Positions 1 to 12,200 of a DNA stretch of 64,000 nt are shown here, piece by piece (within the stretch, counting starts at the first letter, position 1; every line of letters starts with the position of its first letter). A model generated the notes under the pieces. That model saw only the letters and a program-made list of their open reading frames with translations, was not told the origin of the DNA and did not search any database. Source of the DNA: Channa striata (taxonomy: Eukaryota; Chordata; Actinopteri; Anabantiformes; Channidae); contig CM065189.1 in assembly GCA_033026295.1 (NCBI GenBank), positions 13,955,203-14,019,202 of the forward strand, written 5' to 3'. Made by a program: the position numbers and the translations under genes.

Positions 1-937
1 CCAGCTGCAGATGACATCACCTATCTCTGCCCTCCTCTCTCTCCACCTCTGCTGTTCCTTGCAATTTCAAAACCCCATAAACTGTTTTTCCATATTCATA
101 CTTGCCTTTATGTCAGTGCTGGTGGCCCAGAAATGCAAATACAGAATCTCTTTAACTACTATTAACTGTACAACATGTCACTGAAAACAAAGACGAAAGA
201 ACTAAACAAATTGTTACCCACATTACTAAAATGCACATGGCACTGTCATATGTGAAGCGCTTTGTAACTGTACTTCTTTTTCTCTCAATCTATTCCTAAA
301 TAATGATATAAACCTTTAATCTGATAACGCACATGACAGTGAAGCTCTGCTACTTGTTAAATCAAGATAAAGAGACACTGTTGACTTTCAACAGTAAACT
401 TAAAAAACTTATTAAAAAGCTGTTAAACATATTGCTGCCTAACGCCTAATGTTTTCAGGTGTTCTTTGACCTCTAGTTAACTGAATGTCTATTTGTTTTG
501 GATAAAAGAAGTAATCTGAAAATTCCAACGAATGCAGTGTTGTTAAATTTTATTTATGTTCTTACATAGACTCAATGAAGATCAGTAAATCAGCAAAATC
601 GAAAAATATCTTGTCAGATAGGCTAATTTTGATGAAAATAATTATTTGTAGCCTTTGATAAACCCTTTACTTCATGCAACCTGCAGTAGCTTATTAACTT
701 ATGTGACTTTTACATTAAAAGCCCTTCAGCTCTATGCAGTAACCACACGAGGGAATAATTTGTCAAATTTTGCAGCCAAGCCCAGCAAGTCTGGGAATGT
801 TTCCATGATTGAGCTGCTATAGAGTGAATGAACTGTGGTTTAACAAGACTGCAACACGTACTGATTGTTTCACGGTGCATTGGCTTTAATATTCCAACAT
901 GCGTTTCATTTCACAAGTGTGAGTGTGCGTGTTGTTG

Positions 938-938
<1 letters not shown>

Positions 939-1024
<86 letters not shown>

Positions 1025-1025
1025 G
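939..1025. repeat. Compound (TG)n-(GA)n microsatellite
   Basis: About 45 bases of alternating TG (939-983) are followed by about 40 bases of GA with one interruption near 1015. The open frame that crosses it reads out as Cys-Val and Arg-Glu dipeptides, so it is a repeat artefact and not a gene. Confidence 0.97.
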
Positions 1026-1280
1026 GAGCGACAGAAAGCGAGGGGTGTTAAATACTTAATTTGTTTCTAGTTGTTCAGTTTTGTGTTCAAATGTGTGTAT
1101 ATCTGATCTGTCATAATAGTAATTCAGTTTAACTTTAAAAATATTCCCTTCACTTTCATGACAAAACTTTGTATAACACTTGGTCAGTATAAGTGGTTTC
1201 TTCATCAACATTTTACCACTTCATTCAATCCTATCTCACTTCCTGTTATACAGTTTTACATATTATATACCATTTGTATA

Positions 1281-1360
1281 CACATTTACATTTACATTTA
1301 ATCATTTGGCAGACGCTTTTATCCAAAGCGACTTACAAGTGAGGAACAGGCAAGCAATAA
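1281..1360 (+). repeat. Dispersed teleost repeat, copy 1
   Basis: Tandem ACATTT units lead into a core containing GGCAGACGCTTTTATCC and then AAAGCGACTTACAAGTGAGG. A diverged copy in the same orientation sits at 21261-21345. I know this core as a very widespread ray-finned fish repeat, but I do not assign a superfamily. Confidence 0.75.
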
Positions 1361-2989
1361 AATAATTTATATTAAACATTTATATTGATTTTGGATACAG
1401 TGTCTGTTTTGCTTACCTGCTTATGGTATACGTGGGATTGTCCTGCCCTTTTTATTTTAGCAAACATTAGTTTCATTAAATTCATTTTGTGCACATTATT
1501 TAACATTATTCACCGCCTGTAATAATATTATGTGGCTTCTAGCCAATTTAAGTAAATTAAGGTTGTCAAGTTAAGTCGAACAGTATTGATCTAGCCCAAC
1601 CTCACAAATCACAATTAGCCTGAAGGAGCTTCACAATCAGTACAGCAGATGACACCGTTATTCATTAGACATCTTTAATTTTTTCCAAATGTAAAAACAA
1701 TCCAGAAGGATCAGCTGGGGATGATAAGCATGCAGTTATATGTTGTGCATATTAAACAGAGCAATGTAGTATATATATTTTGGACAATCGTTCTGGTGTC
1801 ATTGTAAAAATATAAGAATAATGTCATCTGGGAGAATTTCAAGTATTTTCCCATTTCTGAAAGGACCCAAGCCCCAAGATCTCCTCTTCACTATGAAGAC
1901 TTGGTTAAAGGTCAGACTACTCATATAGCACATACAAGAGGCAAAACCCACATACATCATTCACATGTAAGAAAACGACGTATGAGTAGGCATGTAATCA
2001 AAAAAATAGACAGAAGCTGTTTTGTGGTGGAGAGAGTGAATGCAACAAAGCAAACTTGATTAGCCACTTCCTCTCTCCCCTTCCCACTGAGTTATAGAGC
2101 CAGGGAGTAGAAAACTATTTCCAGTGTAATGTTATCCAGCACACGATTCCTGTGTGATACTTACAGGCCTAATGGTTGTTGTTTCTCTGAGCCTGTGTTA
2201 AGGCAATGAGGCCTCATTCTCGTAGTGGTGCATTGGACTACATTACACTGATTATGCACGTAAAGCATCGACATACATGCAATTCCCTACAAAACTGGAA
2301 TGGCATGGGCTAATTTATTAGTTTTCGCTGTACATCAAGACATTTGGATTTAAGATCAAAAGATGGATATCAGATTATTTTGATGGTAATTACACCTCAA
2401 TATGTTAAACAGCATAGAACATAACACCTTTTGTAGCAGATGACCTAAATTTCTTTCTTTTTGTCCTAATGGGTATTAAAGTATATGGAAAAGTAAAGTA
2501 TATTTATACTGCATTAGAAATGAGTTGTTAGGCATTAGTTACTTTACAATATGCATGTTCCATACCCCAACATACATTTCTCATTTAATCCCACAAGAGG
2601 TGCAAGGTGGAGTGGTGGTGGTGGTGGTGGGGGTTGTTGAATAGCTGCTATAATCATATTTCATTTAATGATTATATTTTCTGTTAATGATGAGAATCTG
2701 AACATCACAACTGTCAAGTACATACCACAGATGTAGTAATCAGTGTACATGGATTTACTAAACCGTGTATGAAGAAACTCACATTTTTTTTTATTGTTTA
2801 TCTTTTAACAAAAGGCCTTGTTAAAGGCAAGTTCATTTATGCTTTTTTCGTGTAGCACAAATGCAATTTAAAGTGGCAAAGAAAACAAGACTTAAAAACA
2901 GTGGGAAGTAAATGTTATTATGTATAATGCAATGTATGCAATGTCGCCATCACATATATTTTAACCACACGTTAAGTTAACAGTGGCCA

Positions 2990-3145
2990 AGGGCCTGACA
3001 TCAAGATATCCCAGCGTGGAGCATGCGCTGTCATTCTTAATAACTACAATACCCAACGGCCATTGCGCTTCTTTCCGCTGATTGGCCGACTCACAGTCCA
3101 ATCCCTTGGTGGAGACGTGTCTGACAGTCAGAGCATCCTTCCGTC
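2990..3145 (+). promoter_or_regulatory. tusc3: tusc3 promoter, TATA-less
   Basis: The block just upstream of the start codon is richer in CG dinucleotides than its surroundings and has no TATA box. It carries GCATGCGC at 3021-3028 (NRF1-like), ACTACAATACCCAA at 3043-3056 (one base off the ZNF143/SBS core ACTACAATTCCCA), ATTGG at 3081-3085 (inverted CCAAT) and CCAAT at 3098-3102. These motifs are typical of housekeeping promoters, which suits an oligosaccharyltransferase subunit. The transcription start is not determined. The CCAAT boxes lie only about 45-65 bases from the ATG, so the 5' untranslated region is probably short. Confidence 0.6.
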
Positions 3146-3250
3146 ATGGCGTCTGTTTGGGCTAAATCCTTCGCTAAACTGCCGGTTTTGTCCCTTTTCT
3201 TTCTCCTGCTGCTATGCCTGCCGCCCGGGGGAGGACAAAAGAAAAAAGAG
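3146..3250 (+). CDS. tusc3: tusc3 exon 1: start codon and signal peptide
   Basis: This exon encodes residues 1-35. A short basic N-terminal stretch (Lys7, Lys11) precedes a leucine-rich hydrophobic core (about 13-26), then PPGGGQKKKE. The GGGQKKKE end matches the mature start of vertebrate TUSC3, so signal cleavage near Gly30/Gln31 is expected. The ATG has G at -3 and G at +4, a good initiation context, and it is the first ATG in this frame near the promoter motifs. The donor is gag|gtaccg, phase 0. The extreme N-terminus differs from mammals, as is common for signal peptides. Confidence 0.92.
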
Positions 3251-6200
3251 GTACCGTTGTAACTGCTTAAATTCAAAATTCAACGAAAACTGATACGCTC
3301 CTTAAAGAAAGGGGTGTGCAGGTTGAATGTGCCGGTGTGCGTTAAGCTAATCAGAGTTAGTTAGCTTGTGACAGGAAGTAAGTCATGGCTAAGCTGGTTG
3401 TCTAACGTCATTCTTTGGTTGGCAGCCACAGCTTTTCGTGTCGTGTAAGAGAAACATACCATATGCGTGTTTTTCACGCATTGTGGTGGTGACCAAGGTT
3501 TTCTTTTTAATACGTTTGAAAACTAACATGTAGCTAACATTAGCTACGTGACGTTTCATGATTATCCATAGCAAGCTAACTAGCTAACGCTGGCCTCCTG
3601 TTAGTTAGCTAGACATTGCTGTGAAATATGGATGGACACGGTGTTTGGGAGTACCACCAATATACTTCTTCTTATTCCTAATATACTTACAATGCTTTGA
3701 GATCACCTTCCCTAACGTAATTAAAAAAAATTACAGCACTGTCGTGAATAGGGATTTTATTTTGATAAACGTAAGTGCAGGAAGTGTTGTGTCTTACTTT
3801 TCTTGTAGCTTCACAGCGTCATTATGATGTGGGCGAGACCACATTAAGATGTTTGCTAGCTGTATTTAGGGTTTTGTAAAGCTCTATAATAGCCGCGTGT
3901 CAATGCTATGGGTTCAGTCTAAGCCGGGGTGTTTATTTTAGTGCCCTGTTTGCCCTGCTACTTCGATCTTTGTCTGAACTGAAAGAGTTGTTTGTTCGTG
4001 TGTTGTTTGTTTTTTACTTGTACGGAATGGAATGGGGTGACTTATTCATATGCCATTGGTGATAGGTTACACGGTTGGTCACATGTCTTTTACTCCGCGT
4101 CTTCCGTCTGATCATTCTGATTCGTAGTGTTACTCAGATGATCGTCCAGCAGGTTATCCCACCCCCAAAAAGGATTTTAAATCTCCATCTGTTTCTTTCA
4201 CTTTACGTGTCTAACGGTGCGGACATGAGCACAACTTGATGCCTAAATATATTTGTAAATAATTTTTCAGCATCAAATGGTATAATAACATTATCTTTGT
4301 GATTATGGGTTACAGAGTTTAGACTGATTGAAGAAAAATAAGTTGGTGCCACAAAGTGTTCAAGTTGTACAAAGTGAAGAGCTCTGACAATATATTCTGA
4401 GGCAATTCTACAGTCTATTTATAGAGTGACAATGAACAGCTGGGGACCTTAACTGGCATCTGACATTAGCATCATCTGTGATATCAAAACATGTTAACTT
4501 TATGACAGTAACAATATATAAAAAAAGCCACAGATACAAAGACACAAAGATATAGCCACAGATACACAGAAGATACAAAGTCTGACTCACACTGCTTTAC
4601 TCTCATTTTCCATCATCCCTTGGTATGTTTCACTTAACACATGGTTTGCATTTAGAAAATGGTAACTACCTATTTTTGTCTTAAAATATTTAACAGCAGA
4701 TTAAACTGATGACAGGACTAATGAAACATGTTAGTGGTGCATTTACTCTATGCACATTGGGGGAGAAACAGGCAACACTGCTACCTATGCCAAAGATTGT
4801 CTTGAAAAGTTAAGAATTATCTTTTCAAGATAATTGAAAAGATAATTCTTTAATAAGTGTCTCTGTAGTACTTGATGGCCAGATCAGTGATTAAATCACT
4901 GGTGCTAATGCGCACAAACAATTTCTAGATGCGTTATGATGGTACTTAAATTTAGGATTGAGTGAAATTAGCAGACATGGTACAGTCTCCTCTTTCTGTC
5001 TACACTTTATATTGTTATTGCATGTACATCATCGTAAATGTTGAATAAAAAGCCAATAAAGTTGTTTAGCAGGACAAAAGTTCTGCAAGTAGAAGTCTTG
5101 ACAGTAGTCAGAATACAAAAATGACAGTAATCTCAGCTTTGCCTGTCATGTCTGATTATTACTTATTAACACGTTTAACTGACAGCTGACTGAATGTAGG
5201 CAACTGAACGCTAACTATTAAAATCAATAAACTACAAATCTTACTTCTAAACATGTTCCTGGGGAGAACTATTATTTATTTAATGTGGAGTCTGTTTAAG
5301 GAAACCATTCACTCTATGTTGTTGTATGTACTTTATTTTATTAGTGACACATACAGCTAAAGTTCTTTAATCCAGCTTTCCTGTAATAAACCCTCAATTT
5401 ATGAAGGTGATAATGTTCAATTCAGGTTGAACCTGTTTTATGGGAACTCATTTAGCTGCTGTATGATCCTTGTGGAAGATACTTTCACTGAAATATCATA
5501 CAGAGAGCTGTTTCTGTACTGTAATTTTCATTGATAAAGATGTGATAAAATTTATAACAGAAACTTCTGTTAGTAGAATGCAGCATGACATCATACATAC
5601 AGATGAATAAACACATATGAAACTGTTAAAAAATATTATTGAAACCTTCATGAAGTGTGGATTTACAGCTGTTGTGAAAAACTGAGAATCCGCTCTTTCA
5701 ATTCTACAATTTTTGTGTAAAAAACATAACAAAACACAACAAAATCATACCTGGTCTTAGCATTTGGCAAACATTTAGGGGAATCTTGTTTCCCCAGGTA
5801 GATTCCTTTCCTCTCGCTGTAAAAAAAATTCCAGTTAAAATTTTAATATCATGTCAAGAAATCAAGAAATCAAATTGTATGTGTGAATTAGCATATTCAG
5901 TAGTTTATTTGAAGCAAGTACCAGGTGACAACTGGCTGTTAATATTTCAATACAAACAAAGATAACACAATCAATATTTGTACTGTTTATATTAAGGGTT
6001 CTTCAGTGATAAGTTGTGAATGCACATTGCTGGTTGGACAGTAATGGTGAATTCAGTTGTCACATAAACATAAAACTGAGTGAAATGTATCCACATAACC
6101 ATAAAAAGCAATGCTTACAAAATTTGTTGACCAAATGCAACTGAGGGTTTACAAAATTGGCAGAATTACAGTTGCTACTGCTACAAAGCTAATCCGAGGC

Positions 6201-9200
6201 ACAGCAGCTGGAGACTCTCTACCACTCTTTGACCACTATCCCTGCTAATGTCTGCAACAAACACCAAACGAGCAAGTTAGCATCAGTTCTTCTGCTGATG
6301 ACTACAATTACTGACACAACCCACTTTATTTTCCATTGTCTGCCAAGCCAGGATACAAGCACATAAGGTTTTCTGAGCAACCTCTGGATGAAGAACTTAG
6401 AGGACGGGACTGTGAAAAAATTTTGAAAATTATTTATAATCGTGGACTATACATTTCTGGGCGTTTGGCGAATGCTTTTATAAAAATGAGAAAGGTAAGA
6501 AATTTAGGATAAGAACATCCTAGGGCTGTGAGTTGGCAAGATACGATACATATCATCATACAGAGGTTATGTTCAACAATAGGCCTAATGTAGTTCTTGT
6601 TAATTATCTGCTCGTTATCTGTTGTGTCGCCAATCACACTCTTTTATGACAATATGAAAGGCAGCTTTCACATGATACAGATGGAGGCAGTGTAGCAACA
6701 CAAACATGGAGGGATGTAAAGTGTTTCACAAACTTTCCTTTCTCTCTTTCCTTATTAAAAATAACTAGAAACACTGCAACAGCTCCTGAAAGGCTATCTG
6801 CAAGTTTTAGGGTGGAATGTGTTCTTTCATGCTACTCAATGCATGAGCCTAATTGTGAACTAATCAGCCACCCTTAAATTTTACTGCAGCTGACTATTCA
6901 GCATGTTTTAAATGCTTTTATTGAACAATATTAACTTTACTGCTAACTGGATCTTTAAGAACTGCAAAAATGCTAAATGAATTACAACTAAACAGTGGAA
7001 CTTTTGGCCAACATTTAGAGAAGCCGCCTGTGTGCTACAACAGCACAACACCTTACAGTTAGTTAGCTCAATACCACACATAAAAGTATGCCAAATTATG
7101 CCAATGCTTAGCTGAAAATTTGTGCTAAGGTTCTAAAAGGAATATAATCAAGTATGAATATGTAGTTTTTGTCAAATATAAAATTTATATTGTAATAAGA
7201 CCTCATGGGTCATCTTTTTATCAAAGGTGTGTAAAAAAAAACTGCTGACTGAGATCAAATTGTAGCATCTCAAACTGTTAAAGTCCAGAGTTTAAAACTT
7301 TAGTTTTACCATCATCAGTGAATACTGTGTTAAATTCCTATTTTTAACCTTTTTTACCCAGGGATAGTCCACTGACATCAGTGCTTATTTTCAGCTGTGC
7401 CTTGCTTCACATTCAGAAAAGTGCACCAGGGAGCTGCCCATTATAGCCACAGTCTGCTGTTAGGCAACGACCAGCTCAAGGACACCTCTACAGTACATTA
7501 TCTAATGAGTGATAGAAAAAGCACCTATCCCAACTCATATTAGTTTGCTTCTCTAACACTGAGAAAATTGTCTTTAAAACCTTTCTATTAAATATTTTGT
7601 CTGGCAACGTTTAACTTCAGTACATCCTGTCTGAACGATCTGACTCCGTACCAAGTAGGCACGCACGCACGCACACGCACGCACGCATGCAGACATACTT
7701 TCGATGAGCCACAGGAGAGATATTGAGGGGTTATAATGTACTTTCCCAGTTGCCAGCCTGGGGCCATGACAGAGGAGGAGGAGGAGGAAGAACTTATTTA
7801 GCTGGAAATGGACAAAATGGTGAAGCAGCACTTTGTCTTGCCAATGGCACTGTGTGCTTGAACTTGAAACGTGCTATAAGTTATAAATAATTCTGTCCCT
7901 AAAATGAACATGTTATTTTTCTTAATCAGTATTTACATCCCAAATCTATTTTTGAAGATTTTATAGGTATTTGTTTGCCCTAATCATTCACCACACCAAT
8001 CACTTGGTTCACTTGCTACTTAATCATTATGTCTGGAATCAAATGGTACACTAAATGCATTTTTAGATTGTATCTACTGTAGGTTACTAAATTTGGTAAG
8101 GGTTTGGGTTTTTTGGGAGTAGAACCCAACAATGTTATCAGGCAAGGAGTTAAAGTGTCAACTTTAACATCTGCCTCACAGTAAAATCCTTCTAGTAAAT
8201 CAGGGTTCTATTTTTTGTGTTTGTGTATTCATAGTTTTGGAATACGATTCAAGTTGAGTCAGTTACTTTGTTTTACACTAAATTCAAATAAGGCCATAAA
8301 AATCTTATACATGTATGAACAGAATTGATTCTCCACTATCTGTGGAAGGAAGAACAGGTCTCACTGCATAGGTTTTTATACTCCTAGCAGGTATTAGGAG
8401 AAATGACAGCTCAGGACACGCACATCTGTTTTTTTTCTTATATTGTTTTCCTTAGAGCTAATTAGAATGGATGTGTATGGGGGTGGAGGGAAAATAAAAT
8501 TGAGTCTGAAAGGGGAAAAGGAGATGTTAAGGAGAAACTTAAGAATGAAGCTTGTCACAGATGGTAAGGAGGGAATAGATTAAAAGAAAAAAGTGAAGGC
8601 AGCAGTGCTGGACCCAGTCCTTTTTAAATCTTGCTATATGCCCCTAAGGGAGAGAAAGAAATGGAGAGAAGGAGAGAGAAAGAATATTTATATCCCTTCA
8701 ATACTTACTTGCTCATCACCCCAGCTCCGCTAGATATTATATCTAGCTTGTGTTGTGTTTCTGTCTTAAGGCTGACGACAGCATAAAGAAAGAACCAATG
8801 TAAGCACTTCCTGTACCTAGACATACGGAGTCAGGGGAGGTAAAGAGAGGGGAAAAAAGTCCAGGGCAGTGAGTCTGAGGTGAGGAGAATTATACATATA
8901 TCTAGAGAGTTATACATCTACAGATAGAGAGACAGATTGCAAAGTAGTGGGCATACCACACCCTGGGACCAGTCTAATAAGTAGATTGGAATAATAAAAG
9001 CCTGCTACCTCTGCACACAAAGGCGCAATAAACTACAAGATAGGCCCTTCAGGGCATAACCCAAGCCACTTGCTGAGTTTAGACTGGGGCTTATGAAGCT
9101 GAACACTGTGTAAGCACTATTGACTCTTGGTTTTCTGTCTGACCTCTTCATCTTAGAATAAACTGCAGCTCACTGTTTACACATTGTGCACTGCACCTTT

Positions 9201-12200
9201 CTCTCTATAGATTTTATAGTAAAGGTAAGCACTGTTTGTAAAAACATAGCGTATCTGTTCAAAAGTAGGAACAGAAGTGGTAATAAATTCAAACCGGTGA
9301 TGTCTGAAGTACCATAAATATCTAAATGTGACAGTCGTTGAGTTTGTCATGTGGCTTCAACTAAGAAGATTTTGATTGACTAAAATTTAAACTGATATGT
9401 GTTGTCTGTCTGTATTGGTTATCGTACAGGTTTTACCAGGGGCAGGGTTGCAAGCATATAGTAGCAGCTCACAGCTCAGTGAGTCGTGAACGAATCATTT
9501 CTGTTTCCCATCCTGCTGACTGAGCTCATGCAGCTGCTGCCATGTGGCGAGAGAAGGTACTGCACAAGAATGAATGAATCGTTCACTAAAGGAACAGATT
9601 ACTCCCAAGTCAAAACCAAGATTAGTTCACATTGAACGAATCACTCACGAATGACACATCACTACGGCAGATGAGAGAAAGTTCGAGGTTGCAAAGGAAT
9701 TAATAAACAAAGACGGTGATAAGAGTTGCATGTAGCTAGCGAAAACAAAGGGAGGGAGAGATACCGACAGCAGAGAGGAGAAAGGGAGACAGACAATAGA
9801 GAGGCGAAAGTTGAGAAAGGGTTGGGCCTGAAAAAGGAAGAGATAAATATAAAAATGGGGCTGTCCAAAAATAGAAAAGTGGACAGCGAAAATAGAGTTT
9901 TTAATCCGGAATGGCCAGACTCCTTTCTGTTCATATTACCCACTGGGAGCACTAAACCAGTGTGTCTGATATGTTCAGAAACCATGGCTCATATTAAAAG
10001 TGCCAATGTCAAGGACAACTCAATCTGTGAGCTAATGATAGCTATCTGCTCCTTTCAGTGGAAACTTGAGGTGCTCAAGGAAGACCTGCAGGCAGGCTGC
10101 GCACACTTCCCAGTAGTGCAGGAACAAGTTCAGGGACCGAGAGATGTGTCTTTTTTTGTTGACTTTATTGATAACATGATTATAAACTTCAGCAACCGCT
10201 TTGACAGTTTCAGTTTTGGACAGCAGCTCATCATGTTCATTCAGAACCCATTTCTTATCACAGATGTCAGGGTGCAAGAAATTCACTCAACACTTTATTT
10301 GAACATTTTTATTCTTGCTTATTTTGAATAGCAGGCCTAGTTTTATTTCATAAATTAGATAACATTGTAAATATATGCTCAGTTCGATGTTACATAAAAC
10401 ATTTGTCAAAAGGTTTTTGATTTGTACTGAACTAATTAAATTTGACAGTCAAGTATTGATTACATGCAGGCTACTTAATAATATATTGCAGTAAATAGTT
10501 AGACATTATAATCTAACCTTTGCTTAAAAAAAACAAACTATTCTACTACTATATCTAAATTTTAGTTGAATACCCCTGGTAGAGAATCATTAGAGCCCAA
10601 TGTTAAAATGGGATACACCTCTGAAGGTGGATCAAAATGACCATGCTAAGATCCTGTGGGACTTCCAGATAGAATCTGACTAAGAAGTAAGGGATAACCA
10701 ACCGAACACAGTAGGGATGGACAATGCAATCCCAAGGAAAAGCAACATCACAAAGAGGGACCATGAGATGCTTGAAAAATACCAATAGCTGAAGGACTAG
10801 CTATAAATGCTGGGGAAAAAAGATGGAGACAGCAGTGGTAATCGTAACATTTTGGGCTAACAGATTCGGGTAGTGGCTCCTGCAGGTTTCAGGAACAACA
10901 TCTGAGATCTCCACAGTACCAATGTGTAGACAGAGAGGACATAAACAACACCACTATATATTCAGGTTTACTAATCTCACTATTCTATATTTAAGATTTA
11001 ATGAAATGCTTGTTCAGCCCATTAAGCCAATGCACCCAAACATTTTTTTTTGCAAAAACATGCTCTAATTATTAGTTGCATATCAATCTGTTGTCTGTGT
11101 GTAGCTAAGCTCCTGCATATTTACGTTACATTTATTTGTCTAATGCCACAGGCTGTACAGTGTTTGATTTAGGCTTTGTGCTGCCCATTAGCAATAACTG
11201 GTTTTGTATTTATACCTACGTCTGTTATACTTCAGCCATTTTCAAGTCGCACTGCCATGACAAATTCTCCTTTCACTTATTCTACTTCTTTCACACCTAC
11301 TTTTTTTTAAAGGTCTATTTCTGACTTTACCTCAGCCTTTTGTTAAATGGATATTTCCTCTATTTCCCGCACTGTCATTGCTTAGTCTCACTTGATATTC
11401 TCTATTTTTTTCATGAAAATAAATGTGAATATTTAAAAGGTTTATAATAGATGAATACTGTTTCTAACTCCCTTTCCTGTGTGTGTTGCCAATATAGCCC
11501 AAACGGCAGCTAAAAAGCAGCCATTATGGTGCCATATGTTGTGCAGTGAAATGTTTCAATGTTCTCCCAGTGAATTCAGGGGTGATTTGTTTGGATCTCG
11601 CTCATTAGCCATAGTCATCTGAATTATTGATGCAGTAGTGTCAGGTCTGCTTTCCCAATGACTGATGGCCTGTGTTCCCAAGTCATTTTCCTCCTCTGTT
11701 ATTCCTCTATCCCCTCCTCCCCCACCCCACCTCACCCTGCCCCATTTCCAACATAACTAATTTTCTGAGTGGCAAAAGGATTTCCATCTCCTACTCTCAG
11801 TCCCCCAATTCACCCCTTTCCTCTGCCATGTCACTTGCCTTGTATTTTTCACTTCAACTGCACTCCTCTGTACACCTTAACATTTTTATAATTATATGGT
11901 GTCATTAAATTATCTTTTTACTACATTTCCTACCTTTCTCCCTCATCGGATCCTCCCCATGCTTTCTGCCTTCTTCTTCTCTTCCCTTGTCCCTCCTTCC
12001 TAACTCCTTTGCCATTTTCTTGACATTTCTGAGGCTAATTTCTGGGTGAGCCCTGACACATCTGAAAGGAGGGCAGGGCGTTTCCGTGTTGTTCTGAACA
12101 TTAATTTCTCAGTGGCATTCATTAGAACATAAGAACATACTCTTTCTGAAATCTCTATCTTTTAGAAGTTAATTTAGCTATTGAATCAGTCATTTGCTGA

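Larger units (their letters stand above)
1..2990. other. Intergenic region upstream of tusc3
   Basis: I find no gene here. The sequence is AT-rich and all reading frames are short. It holds the TG/GA microsatellite at 939-1025, a dispersed teleost repeat at 1281-1360, a short (GGT)n run near 2612-2635, and a 20-base string at 251-270 that recurs at 30124-30143. Distal regulatory elements cannot be excluded by reading alone. Confidence 0.6.

Noticed and set aside
828..1070. 80-codon frame over the TG/GA microsatellite
   Set aside because: The peptide is Cys-Val and Arg-Glu repeats read from the microsatellite; it has no independent coding evidence.
9437..9444. CAGGGGCA as the 5' terminus of the hAT element
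   Set aside because: Only the first six bases match the 3' end, and the flanking octamers (GGTTTTAC and GTAGAGAA) do not match.
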